Made by a program: the position numbers and the translations under genes
Part shown: positions 8,636-16,341 of the stretch, piece by piece
How the letters are laid out: each line of letters opens with the position of its first letter
How positions within the stretch are numbered: the stretch's first letter is position 1
The notes under the pieces: model-generated
What the model was told of the DNA's origin: nothing
Database searches by the model: none
Seen by the model: the letters and a program-made list of their open reading frames with translations, nothing else
Origin: Lachnospiraceae bacterium
GTDB lineage: Bacteria > Bacillota > Clostridia > Lachnospirales > Lachnospiraceae
Assembly (NCBI GenBank): GCA_910573755.1
Contig: CAJTBO010000017.1
Span: 40,266-104,265, forward strand
Direction of reading: 5' to 3'
Length of the DNA stretch: 64,000 bases

Positions 8636-8763
8636 GTGTGAGAAGTACTTCCAGAACTCAGCAGCAGAGGCTGCTTCGTTAAGAAGTACTAAGTCTCACA
8701 CAGGAGAATGCCCAAAATACGGGCATTCTCCGCACAGATTTGTGTCGCTGTGAAGCAGCGACA
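8636..8763. repeat. Cluster of inverted repeats between nikO and larB
   Basis: Three pairings lie in a row: GTGTGAG-AAGTACTT (8636-8650) with AAGTACT...CTCACAC (8684-8701); an 11-bp perfect hairpin GGAGAATGCCC/GGGCATTCTCC (8703-8731); and GTCGCTG/CAGCGAC (8744-8762). None has a T tract. The block resembles a small dispersed palindromic element or a processed RNA leader. The rest of the 8468-8799 gap shows no gene. Confidence 0.6.
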
Positions 8764-8799
8764 TGGAGGTTAGAATGAAGGGAATAAAGGCAGGGAACA

Positions 8800-9564
8800 A
8801 TGGAATTACGGGATATGCTTGAAAAAGTAAAGGCGGGCGAGGTATCCGTAGAGGAAGCGGAGAAATATTTTGCGCGGAAATCCTTCGAGGATATGGGGTA
8901 TGCCAAACTGGACACTTATCGGGAGATCCGTTCCGGTTATCCCGAGGTGGTTTACTGCAGCGGAAAGGCGGATCAGCATCTGCTGAAGATTTTTGAGACA
9001 TTGTATCGGGAAAACGGGGAAGTGCTGGGGACAAGGGCATCTAAAGAACAGTATGAACTGGTGAAAAAGAGCATTCCCGATATTTGTTATGATGCGGTGT
9101 CCCGCATTCTGAAAACGGAAAAGGCACAGAAGGAGCATACCGGCAATATAGCGGTCTGTACGGCGGGCACGGCGGATATACCGGTGGCGGAAGAGGCGGC
9201 CCAGACGGCGGAATATTTCGGGAATAAGGTGGAACGGATTTATGACGTGGGTGTCAGCGGCATACACCGCCTGCTGGCAAGAGTCGATGTGATCCGGGCG
9301 GCAAACTGTGTGGTGGCGGTGGCAGGTATGGAGGGCGCCCTTGCCAGTGTGATCGGCGGTCTGGTGGAGAGGCCGGTGATTGCCGTTCCGACATCCGTGG
9401 GATACGGGGCGAATATGGGCGGGATATCGGCGCTTCTCACGATGATCAATTCCTGTGCGAATGGGATCGCGGTGGTGAATATCGATAACGGCTACGGCGC
9501 AGGATACATGGCGTCCCAGATCAACCGGCTGGCGGTGCGGGGATGCGTGGAAATGAGGCAATAA
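8800..9564 (+). CDS. larB: Nickel-pincer cofactor biosynthesis protein LarB
   Basis: LarB carboxylates C5 of the pyridinium ring of nicotinic acid adenine dinucleotide and cleaves the phosphoanhydride, the first step to the nickel-pincer nucleotide. The 254-aa protein ends in a PurE-like domain: GTADIPVAEEAAQTAEYFG, the VAGMEGALASVIGGLV segment and GYGANMGGISALLTM. It is cytoplasmic. Start ATG 8800 with GGGAAC upstream is only a fair ribosome binding site. First of larB-larC-larE, downstream of the nickel importer. Confidence 0.93.
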   Translation: MELRDMLEKVKAGEVSVEEAEKYFARKSFEDMGYAKLDTYREIRSGYPEVVYCSGKADQHLLKIFETLYRENGEVLGTRASKEQYELVKKSIPDICYDAVSRILKTEKAQKEHTGNIAVCTAGTADIPVAEEAAQTAEYFGNKVERIYDVGVSGIHRLLARVDVIRAANCVVAVAGMEGALASVIGGLVERPVIAVPTSVGYGANMGGISALLTMINSCANGIAVVNIDNGYGAGYMASQINRLAVRGCVEMRQ

Positions 9565-9632
9565 CGATATGCGGCGGTCAGAAGCAGTATTTGAACATGT
9601 GAATAAATTTGAAAGTGATCGGGGGAAATGAG

Positions 9633-11378
9633 ATGGAACAACAGAAAAACACATTATATCTGGAATGTAACAGCGGGATCAGCGGGGATATGGCGGTGGC
9701 AGCTTTGCTGGATCTGGGCGCGGATAAGGAAGTACTGAAAAAAGCGCTGAAGAGTATTCCGATCCATGGATTTCGGATAAAGATCAGCAGAGTGAAAAAA
9801 GCGGGGCTGGATGTCTGTGATTTTCATGTTATTCTGGATGAGGCCCATGAAAATCACGATCATGATATGGCGTATTTATTCGGAGAGAGACACATGCATG
9901 CGGAGGAGCATGGGCATGGAGTGAGGCATGCGTATGCCGGTGAGAAGGCTCATAGTGAAAGGCATGGGTATACGGAGGAGCATGGGCATGGAGAGAGGCA
10001 TGCGTATGCCGGTGAGCAAAATCATAGTGAAAAGTGTGAATCAGCAGGGCTGCATACTTACAGCACAGAAGCACATATCCCTGCAGGAGAAGAACGGCGC
10101 CATGAGCACAGGCATAACCATCACGATCATGAATACGAATATGTTCATCATGGCCATGCCGGTCATGGACATGACCATGATCACGACCACGGCAATGCCA
10201 GCCACGGTCATGATCACGACCATACCCATCATCATGATCACGACCACGCTCATACCTATCATCATGAGCACAGGGGCCTGCCTGAAATTCTGCATATTAT
10301 CAGGCACACGCATATGACAGAAGGCGCCAGAGAAATTGCGGTACGTATTTTCAGGATTCTGGCGGGTGCGGAGGCGAAAGCCCACGGACTGCCTGAAAAT
10401 GAAGTGCATTTTCACGAAGTAGGTGCGGTGGATTCCATCGTGGATATCATTTCCGCTGCGGTATGTCTGGATAATCTGGGAATAACACGGTGCATCGTGC
10501 CGGGACTCTGTGAGGGAACGGGAACCATACGCTGTCAGCACGGTATTATGAACGTGCCGGTGCCGGCTGTGGTAAATATTGTACAGGCGCATCAGCTGAA
10601 ACTTTCCGTGACCGATATCAGAGGAGAACTTGTGACGCCTACCGGCGCCGCGATCGTGGCGGCTGTAAAAACGGCGGATGATCTTCCGGAGAGTTTTCGC
10701 ATTATAAAGACAGGTATGGGGGGCGGAAAACGCGCCTATGAAAGACCGAGCATTCTGAGAGCGATGCTGATAGAGGATCTGGATGAATCAGCCGGTCAGA
10801 AGGTGGATGATAAGGCGGAAAAGGCGGATAAGAACAGAGAATACAGCGGAGAAGATTCAGACGGCAAAGATGTCATTTACAAGCTGGAAAGCAATATTGA
10901 TGACTGTTCCGGTGAGGCATTGGGGTATGTGATGGACAGACTTTTGGAGGCAGGGGCGAGGGATGTGCATTATATGCCGGTCTATATGAAAAAGAACCGT
11001 CCGGCTTATCAGCTTAATGTGATCTGCAGGAAGGAGCAGATCCCGGAACTGGAAAACATTATTTTTGCGGAGACCACAACAATAGGTATCCGAAGGCAGA
11101 GAATGGAACGTTCCGTATTGCCGCGCCGCAGCGTGGAGATCATGACGGATTTGGGAGGAGCGGTGGTCAAGGAATGCCGCCTGCCGAAAGATGCGGGAGT
11201 AAGATACTATCCGGAATATGACAGTATAGTGAAGCTGTGCAGGATAAGCGGGAAATCTTATCAGGAAGTATATCATCTGGTACTGGAGCAGTGTAAAACG
11301 GGGAAAAACGGCGGGATAAAAAGAACGGAAAAGAGGAACGCGAAAGTACATCGCTTTTTCGGAAAAGCACAGAAGTAG
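9633..11378 (+). CDS. larC: Nickel insertion protein LarC with giant His-rich insertion
   Basis: LarC inserts nickel into the sulfurated pyridinium bis-thiocarboxylate precursor, a CTP-dependent cyclometallase step. Start ATG 9633 follows GGGGG at the right distance; the N-terminus is ECNSGISGDMAVAALLDLGA. Family motifs flank the insertion: HRGLPEILHIIR and ENEVHFHEVGAVDSIVDI; the C-terminal domain has LESNIDDCSGEALGYVMDRL. Residues about 72-214 are a run extremely rich in His with Asp, Glu and Gly, partly made by a 72-bp tandem repeat. LarC is usually near 400-420 aa; this one is 581 aa. Unlike Lactobacillus larC1/larC2 there is one uninterrupted frame. The insertion probably stores or delivers nickel (inference). 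Confidence 0.92.
   Translation: MEQQKNTLYLECNSGISGDMAVAALLDLGADKEVLKKALKSIPIHGFRIKISRVKKAGLDVCDFHVILDEAHENHDHDMAYLFGERHMHAEEHGHGVRHAYAGEKAHSERHGYTEEHGHGERHAYAGEQNHSEKCESAGLHTYSTEAHIPAGEERRHEHRHNHHDHEYEYVHHGHAGHGHDHDHDHGNASHGHDHDHTHHHDHDHAHTYHHEHRGLPEILHIIRHTHMTEGAREIAVRIFRILAGAEAKAHGLPENEVHFHEVGAVDSIVDIISAAVCLDNLGITRCIVPGLCEGTGTIRCQHGIMNVPVPAVVNIVQAHQLKLSVTDIRGELVTPTGAAIVAAVKTADDLPESFRIIKTGMGGGKRAYERPSILRAMLIEDLDESAGQKVDDKAEKADKNREYSGEDSDGKDVIYKLESNIDDCSGEALGYVMDRLLEAGARDVHYMPVYMKKNRPAYQLNVICRKEQIPELENIIFAETTTIGIRRQRMERSVLPRRSVEIMTDLGGAVVKECRLPKDAGVRYYPEYDSIVKLCRISGKSYQEVYHLVLEQCKTGKNGGIKRTEKRNAKVHRFFGKAQK
9901..10044 (+). repeat. 72-bp tandem duplication inside larC
   Basis: Two adjacent copies (9901-9972 and 9973-10044) begin CGGAGGAGCATGGGCATGGA and stay in frame, duplicating 24 residues of the type EEHGHGxRHAYAGE. 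The copies differ at several bases, mostly near their ends. Confidence 0.85.
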
Positions 11379-11391
11379 AAAGTGAGACGGG

Positions 11392-12321
11392 ATGGAGAAA
11401 GAGCTGGCAGAAAAATATGAAAAGCTGCAGAAAAAAATGGAAGGTTATCTTCCGGCAGGAATCGTTGTGGCTTTTTCCGGCGGCGTGGATTCGGCGCTCC
11501 TGTTAAAGCTGGCATGCAGCACGGCGGCGGGGAAGGGGAAAAAGGTATATGCCGTCACAATGCAGACAAAGCTTCATCCGGCAGGGGATCTGGAGTCGGC
11601 AGGGCGCTGTGCGGCGGAAGCAGGGGCGGTACACAAAGTGCTGCAGATCGATGAACTGATAGAAAGCGGTATAGAGGATAATCCTTTGAACCGCTGCTAT
11701 CTTTGTAAACGGGAAATTTTCCGGAAAATAAAAAAATTTGCCGGAGAACTGGGGGCAGGCTGTGTATTGGAAGGAACCAATGCGGATGACCTGCATCAGT
11801 ACCGGCCCGGGATCAGGGCGCTGCGGGAACTTCAGATCATCAGTCCTTTGTGTGAGTGCGGGCTGACGAAGGCGGAGATCCGGGAACTGGCGGGATATCT
11901 GGGGATATCCGCGGCAAATCGTCCCTCATCCCCCTGCCTTGCCACAAGGCTTCCTTACGGGACGAGGATCAGTTATGAATTGCTGGAGAGGATTGACGAA
12001 GGGGAACGTTATCTGCGTGATCTGGGATTTTATAATGTACGGCTGCGGGTGCATGGTTTGACTTCTGTAGTCAATACAGAGACGGAAGCTGAAGGCGGGG
12101 CGGCTGCGGAAAATATACCCTGCAGCGCACAGGTTTTGGAAAATGGAACAAACGAAGGGACAGAATGGCTTGCCCGTATTGAGGTTGACCGGGAAGATCT
12201 GCCAAAACTTTTAGATGTCCGGAAAGAATTGATTGAGAAGATAAAGAAACTGGGATTTAACAGGGTGACAGTTGACCTGGAGGGGTTCCGCTCCGGGAGT
12301 ATGGACCGGGTGAAGCCGTAA
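11392..12321 (+). CDS. larE: Pyridinium-dicarboxylate sulfurtransferase LarE
   Basis: LarE adenylates the carboxylates of the LarB product and exchanges them for thiocarboxylates. PP-loop SGGVDS (residues 29-34), GTNADD (128-133) and SSPCLATRLPYG with Cys182, equivalent to the sacrificial sulfur-donor cysteine of Lactobacillus LarE. A nearby RCYLC pair (Cys102, Cys105) could make a three-cysteine site as in the [4Fe-4S] LarE type. The gene starts 13 bases after larC with GAGACGGG upstream. It ends the operon; a terminator lies at 12431-12458. No larA is in the window. Confidence 0.93.
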   Translation: MEKELAEKYEKLQKKMEGYLPAGIVVAFSGGVDSALLLKLACSTAAGKGKKVYAVTMQTKLHPAGDLESAGRCAAEAGAVHKVLQIDELIESGIEDNPLNRCYLCKREIFRKIKKFAGELGAGCVLEGTNADDLHQYRPGIRALRELQIISPLCECGLTKAEIRELAGYLGISAANRPSSPCLATRLPYGTRISYELLERIDEGERYLRDLGFYNVRLRVHGLTSVVNTETEAEGGAAAENIPCSAQVLENGTNEGTEWLARIEVDREDLPKLLDVRKELIEKIKKLGFNRVTVDLEGFRSGSMDRVKP

Positions 12322-12430
12322 CAGAGAATCCGGTAGTATTTGCTGAACGAAATGTCAGGTTTGGTCTCACATAAATGAAAACATTGGGAATTTAAGGCGA
12401 AAAGCAAAAAATGGAGAATCCCTGTAACTC

Positions 12431-12458
12431 AAAAACACCGCATCTCTGCGGTGTTTTT
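12431..12458 (+). terminator. Bidirectional terminator (lar operon / tRNA)
   Basis: A 12-bp stem AAAAACACCGCA/TGCGGTGTTTTT with a TCTC loop works on both strands. It is about 110 bases after larE and, on the reverse strand, directly after the tRNA-like 3' end at 12461-12485. Confidence 0.85.
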
Positions 12459-12460
12459 TA

Positions 12461-12485
12461 TCGGAGTGACAAGATTCGAACTTGA
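12461..12485 (-). other. tRNA-Pro-like 3' end fragment: putative prophage attL
   Basis: Read on the reverse strand, a T arm with the loop TTCGAAT is followed by the acceptor strand CACTCCG and an A discriminator, then a terminator. That is the 3' end of a tRNA with a CGGAGTG acceptor, typical of tRNA-Pro. Homology to a tRNA stops after the T arm; the integrase gene lies 150 bases inward. This is the pattern left when a phage integrates into a tRNA 3' end. The restored tRNA is expected on the reverse strand at the far end, outside the window. Confidence 0.6.
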
Positions 12486-12638
12486 GAAGTGTAAGAACGA
12501 AAATACCCATAAAAGCGTGATTTTTTCAACAAAATCAAGGCTTTGCGGGTATTTTTCATCTGTTCTTAACAAGTGTTATTTTTGGTGTAAAACTGATATT
12601 TTTACAATTTTTTGTCATGGAATTTGTCATGAGAATTA

Positions 12639-13634
12639 CTATGAAAAAAGCGCATTCCTCAGCTTTTCAGAAGCCTCTCTTTTCGCTTTTTCTTCTTTAT
12701 CCATCATAGAATGGCGGTATACAGATTTCATAACATGATCGGTTTCCCATCCCCCCATTTTGAGGATGTCCGCTTCCGGTACACCGAGGGCAGACATCTG
12801 GCTTGCAAAATAATGTCTCAATTTATGCAACGAAAATGTTTCTATTCCAAGCTTCTTTTCGATTCTTTCCAGATAATGTGTTATAGATCCAGGATACCCT
12901 TTATATACATACCCCTGGGCCTTTATCTTTTCTGCAAGTTCTGCTGCTATGATGATATCTCTTGTACTCTCTGTAGTCTTTGTGCTTTTTAATACCCATT
13001 CCTTTTTTTCGTTCTGGACCAGCGCTTTGTTTATGTGTACTATATCGCCATCTATATCATCAATCGTGAGAGCACAGATTTCTGATCGGCGCATCCCATA
13101 ACAGGCTAAAGTTATTGGCACTTCAAAAGCACTTCCTTTTGCCGCTTCCAATATTCTTTTTACGTCATCCTGTGATGGCGTGTAAGGATCAGATTTAACC
13201 TTTTGTGGAAGAGTAGTAGAAATTCTAAGTGAAGGATAAAAGGTCCCCATCACAGCAGTTATCAGTCCATGATAATCACGTACAGTCTTTGGTGATCTGC
13301 CACATGATAATTCATTTACAAGCTTATTGATCTCTACTTGAGATATATCTGATATCGGAAGCCTGCAGAACCAATCGGGTAATCTGTTTATTTTTTCTGA
13401 ATATTCTTTTAGTGTTTTCGGGGAAAGTACATTTCTTTTCATATCGACATAGCTTTTAGCGGCTTTTTGAAAATCCATGTTTACTTTTGCTGTTTTTATT
13501 TTTTCCAGTTCTTTAGCCATAGCCATTACGGCTTCTTTTTGCGTTGGCTTTCCATCGAATGTAACAGTATAGGTTTGTCCCTTGTACATTTTCCGGATTC
13601 TGTAAGAGCCGGACGGTAGTTTTTCAATCTTCAT
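12639..13634 (-). CDS. int: Phage integrase (tyrosine recombinase)
   Basis: Integrates and, with an excisionase, excises the prophage at the tRNA site. The 331-aa protein has an N-terminal arm-binding domain (SYRIRKMYKGQTYTVTFDG), a SAM-like core-binding domain and a C-terminal catalytic domain with Arg in GMRRSEIC, HKLRHYFAS (HxxR), GGWET and the nucleophile Tyr in SVYRHSM. An AGGAGG site precedes the ATG. It points toward the attL fragment, the standard layout at the left end of a prophage. Confidence 0.93.
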   Translation of the reverse strand: MKIEKLPSGSYRIRKMYKGQTYTVTFDGKPTQKEAVMAMAKELEKIKTAKVNMDFQKAAKSYVDMKRNVLSPKTLKEYSEKINRLPDWFCRLPISDISQVEINKLVNELSCGRSPKTVRDYHGLITAVMGTFYPSLRISTTLPQKVKSDPYTPSQDDVKRILEAAKGSAFEVPITLACYGMRRSEICALTIDDIDGDIVHINKALVQNEKKEWVLKSTKTTESTRDIIIAAELAEKIKAQGYVYKGYPGSITHYLERIEKKLGIETFSLHKLRHYFASQMSALGVPEADILKMGGWETDHVMKSVYRHSMMDKEEKAKREASEKLRNALFS

Positions 13635-13683
13635 AGTATCATCCTCCTGTAATCTGGCAGCAGGGCATAAAAATGCCCGGCAC

Positions 13684-13802
13684 TTGCGTTTTTGCCGGGA
13701 GAATGATATAATTCACTTGCTTAGGGTGAGTTATATCGGTACTCCCGGTATAGTTCCGATCCGCTCCGGTGCTGGTAACACTGGGGCGGATTTTATTTTT
13801 TA
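13684..13802 (+). ncRNA. Candidate small RNA antisense/divergent to the integrase gene
   Basis: A forward promoter TTGCGT (13684-13689), a 17-base spacer and TATAAT (13707-13712) is followed only about 45 bases later by a 13-bp terminator stem (13759-13791, two G-T pairs) with TTTATTTTTT. There is no open frame between. A second hairpin (ATCGG 13735-13739 with CCGAT 13756-13760) overlaps the base of the terminator. The predicted transcript is about 80 bases and diverges from int. Confidence 0.4.
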
Positions 13803-13825
13803 ATAAAATACATTTTTGCCACTTT

Positions 13826-14752
13826 TCAAAAACACTGGCAACGCGAACTACTTTCATAATACGCTCCGTTCCAACTTCTTCTGGAACAGAATTGGCAAAC
13901 ATTCATATTATCTTCATTACGACAGTATCCATCAGACATAGGCAAGAAATAGTCTCCAGTTACTGGTGTTAGGTAACTAAATTTTTTAAAATCATACCGT
14001 GAATATATATCTAATAAAAGTGTTTGTAAAGTTGTTTCGAATTCTGAAAGGGAGTTATTTGAGTTTCTATATGTATCTAAAAATTTATTGTACCAATATT
14101 TAGATTGCGTATAATTTTTTTCAATACCTTGCCCCATCATGTATGCACAAGCAACTGATATTTGTGCTTCTCTATATCCGCCTTCAGCTGATTTTAAATG
14201 CCATTGAAAAGAAGCTATTTTATCACCTTTATTAAAATAATGAGAACCAACCCGAAATTCTGATTCGTGATCACCCTGAAGAGCTGATTTATAATACCAT
14301 TTTTGACCGTTTTCATTGTCTTGCATTACTCCATAGCCATTCGTATAACAATTTCCCATATATCTTTGGGCAGAACGATGACCTTTTTCAGCAGCAATTT
14401 GAAATAAGCTAAATGCTTTTGATAAATCTTGTGGCACTCCGCGACCGTAATAATACATCCAGCCCTGCGAAAAAATTGCTTCAGTGTATCCCAATGTAGA
14501 TGCTTCAGCGTATTTCTCAAATGCCATTGCATCATTTTGAGATTTCCCATTTCTGCCATAAAAGTATTCTTCGCCAATTATATATATTTCTTCGGCACTT
14601 TTAAAAGATGATAAAACAGATTCATTAGTTACATTTGTAGGTGCGTCATTTACTTCATGTGTTATGAGGTTATATCCACATCTCGGGCAAAAATTTTCAG
14701 GATTTACTATTGGTTTTCCACAATGCGGACACAGTATAGGTATATAACTCAT
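13826..14752 (-). CDS. Zinc-ribbon Sel1-repeat protein (prophage cargo)
   Basis: The 308-aa protein begins with a zinc ribbon (CPHCGKPI...CPRCGYN), continues with about five Sel1/TPR-like repeats of 36 residues (for example YYYGRGVPQDLSKAF and AAEKGHRSAQRYMGNCY), and ends in a Cys-rich tail with CQFC and CQC. Sel1 repeats form alpha solenoids for protein-protein contacts. It is AT-rich compared with the chromosomal genes and lies between int and the repressor, a usual place for lysogenic conversion genes. No clear ribosome binding site. Partner and function unknown. Confidence 0.7.
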   Translation of the reverse strand: MSYIPILCPHCGKPIVNPENFCPRCGYNLITHEVNDAPTNVTNESVLSSFKSAEEIYIIGEEYFYGRNGKSQNDAMAFEKYAEASTLGYTEAIFSQGWMYYYGRGVPQDLSKAFSLFQIAAEKGHRSAQRYMGNCYTNGYGVMQDNENGQKWYYKSALQGDHESEFRVGSHYFNKGDKIASFQWHLKSAEGGYREAQISVACAYMMGQGIEKNYTQSKYWYNKFLDTYRNSNNSLSEFETTLQTLLLDIYSRYDFKKFSYLTPVTGDYFLPMSDGYCRNEDNMNVCQFCSRRSWNGAYYESSSRCQCF

Positions 14753-14819
14753 TTTTACTTGTATGATGTTTATAGAAGCAAAACACCATAACTTCCTTTC
14801 TTTTTAATATCGTGGTTCA

Positions 14820-15161
14820 ATACAACTCAGATACTGTGGACTTTTGATTATTGCCCTGTAGCTTGACTACTCAACAGGAGTGTATTGCCACTGTCTTTAT
14901 CTGAATTGTTTATCTGCTGGATGAGCCGGAGCGTCTGTTCCTGAGTTCTTATTTCAATCAAGTCTACAATGATAATTGCCTGTGGATATCACGGTATCAG
15001 ACTTTATGAAAGGGAGGTACAACCTCATGATTTACGCAGGCATTGACATTGCCAAACTTAACCATTTTGCATCAGCCATATCTTCTGATGGACAAGAACT
15101 CATGAAGCCGTTCAAATGTCTTGTCAAGTATTCAAATGTATTAGAACTTATACAATTTTAG
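14820..15161 (+). mobile_element. Remnant of an IS110-family element (5' end only)
   Basis: At 15027 a frame with a good ribosome binding site (AGGGAGG) begins MIYAGIDIAKLNHFASAI, the N-terminus of IS110-type DEDD transposases, then loses similarity after LMKPFKC and stops at 15161. The roughly 200 noncoding bases before it correspond to the left end, where IS110 elements encode their guide (bridge) RNA. The rest of the transposase and the right end are gone, so the element cannot move by itself. Confidence 0.65.
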
Positions 15162-15194
15162 GATTTTTTATATTTAGTTGCGACGTCGCAACAG

Positions 15195-15965
15195 TTATAA
15201 TTTTCCAACAACCCTGCCCATACACAGAGAGTCCTCTGTAAGTGGGACATCACCATATCCCTTATTCAGCGATATAAGCTTATCTTTCCCAAGTTTTTTA
15301 ACATATGCTTGTCCATTGACGTTAAAGATACCAATCTCACCGATCTGAACCTCACAGGTAGGTTCGATCAGAAGGACATCACCATCATTATACAGTGGCT
15401 CCATGCTCCTTCCGTCCACTTTTACAGCATAAGCCACACGCCGGTACTCAGGGATGTCCGGCAGTGTGATGCGTTCAGAGTACACATCGTCAAAGATGAC
15501 TTCTCCAGATCCGGCAGACACGCTGCGATAGTAATCTATGAGGCGGCCTTTTTCATTGGAGCCGTTATGTAACTCGACGATGGCAGCAGGTGCCTGTTTT
15601 AGTTTTTCAGCAATAGCATACTCACGATTCAAAACGGTATCGACCACGACTGCGCCATCTGGAGATTCTTCAGTAATAAAACGGTATTTTTCGATTATAT
15701 CAATTTCTTTAATATTTAACTGTATACTTCCATCTTCATTATACCCGTTATACCCAAAGGTGTTAAGTACATTTTTAATACCGTAGGTTCCACACATTAC
15801 AAGAAATGCTCCAGGAGTGGGCTGACTATTTTCGTTTTCCCAACTATAGATTGTTGATTCAGATGCTTTATATCCTTTGCTTACCAGTATATCGGATATT
15901 TCTTTTACACTAATTCCAGATGAAATTCTGGATTCTTTTAAGATTTTTCCAATGTTTTTATTCAT
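15195..15965 (-). CDS. CI-type phage repressor (HTH + S24 peptidase)
   Basis: Maintains lysogeny by repressing the early promoter. Residues 1-65 are an XRE helix-turn-helix (GISVKEISDILVSKGY...STIYSWENENSQPTPG). The C-terminal half is a LexA/S24 self-cleavage domain: Ala-Gly cleavage site in SVSAGSGEV, catalytic Ser in GRSMEPLYNDGDVL and Lys in AYVKKLG. RecA-stimulated self-cleavage and SOS induction are inferred from the family. Ribosome binding site AAGGTGGTG. Its own promoter and operators lie immediately upstream at 15988-16095. Confidence 0.92.
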   Translation of the reverse strand: MNKNIGKILKESRISSGISVKEISDILVSKGYKASESTIYSWENENSQPTPGAFLVMCGTYGIKNVLNTFGYNGYNEDGSIQLNIKEIDIIEKYRFITEESPDGAVVVDTVLNREYAIAEKLKQAPAAIVELHNGSNEKGRLIDYYRSVSAGSGEVIFDDVYSERITLPDIPEYRRVAYAVKVDGRSMEPLYNDGDVLLIEPTCEVQIGEIGIFNVNGQAYVKKLGKDKLISLNKGYGDVPLTEDSLCMGRVVGKL

Positions 15966-15987
15966 ATTAACACCACCTTATAAATGG

Positions 15988-16095
15988 AGAATATCACAAG
16001 GATTTTGGCAAGTCAACAAAAAATCACGAGAATCTCAAAAAAAGTATTGACATCACAAGAAACTAATGATAATATGTGCAATATCACAAGAATCT
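15988..16095. promoter_or_regulatory. Lysogeny switch: divergent promoters with four operators
   Basis: Four copies of ATCACRAGRAWYT start at 15993, 16023, 16052 and 16083, about 30 bp (three helical turns) apart and all in the same orientation. The reverse promoter for the repressor is TTGACT (16016-16011) and TATTCT (15993-15988), spacer 17. The forward early promoter is TTGACA (16047-16052) and TAATAT (16070-16075), spacer 17. Operator 1 lies in the reverse promoter, operator 3 in the forward promoter spacer and operator 4 at its start point. Confidence 0.8.
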
Positions 16096-16114
16096 AATGA
16101 AAGGAGAAAGAGAG

Positions 16115-16333
16115 ATGGATATTCCTACAAAAAACTTAGGGGAATATGTTCGGGAGAAGGGAATCACTTTGACGAATATGTCAAGATGCACTGGAATTCC
16201 ATATGGAGCACTTTATGATAGCCTGCTTAGTCCAAAAAGAAAAAGAGATTTGCGACTTGGAGAAGCATTAGCGATATGCAAATTCCTCGGAGTAGATCCA
16301 ATGAAGTTTTCAGAGCATGAGGAAGGGAGGTGA
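16115..16333 (+). CDS. Cro-like HTH protein
   Basis: A 72-aa helix-turn-helix protein (EKGITLTNMSRCTGIPYGALYDSL), first gene of the early rightward transcript and divergent from the repressor. ATG 16115 follows AAGGAGAAAG. By position it should compete with CI for the operators and favour lytic growth; this role is inferred, not seen. Confidence 0.75.
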   Translation: MDIPTKNLGEYVREKGITLTNMSRCTGIPYGALYDSLLSPKRKRDLRLGEALAICKFLGVDPMKFSEHEEGR

Positions 16334-16341
16334 GAGAGGAA

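Noticed and set aside
9633..11378. Programmed frameshift in larC as in Lactobacillus larC1/larC2
   Set aside because: The whole protein is in one continuous frame.
15309..15786. Forward-strand frames over the repressor gene
   Set aside because: Antisense shadows of the CI-type repressor, without start signals.
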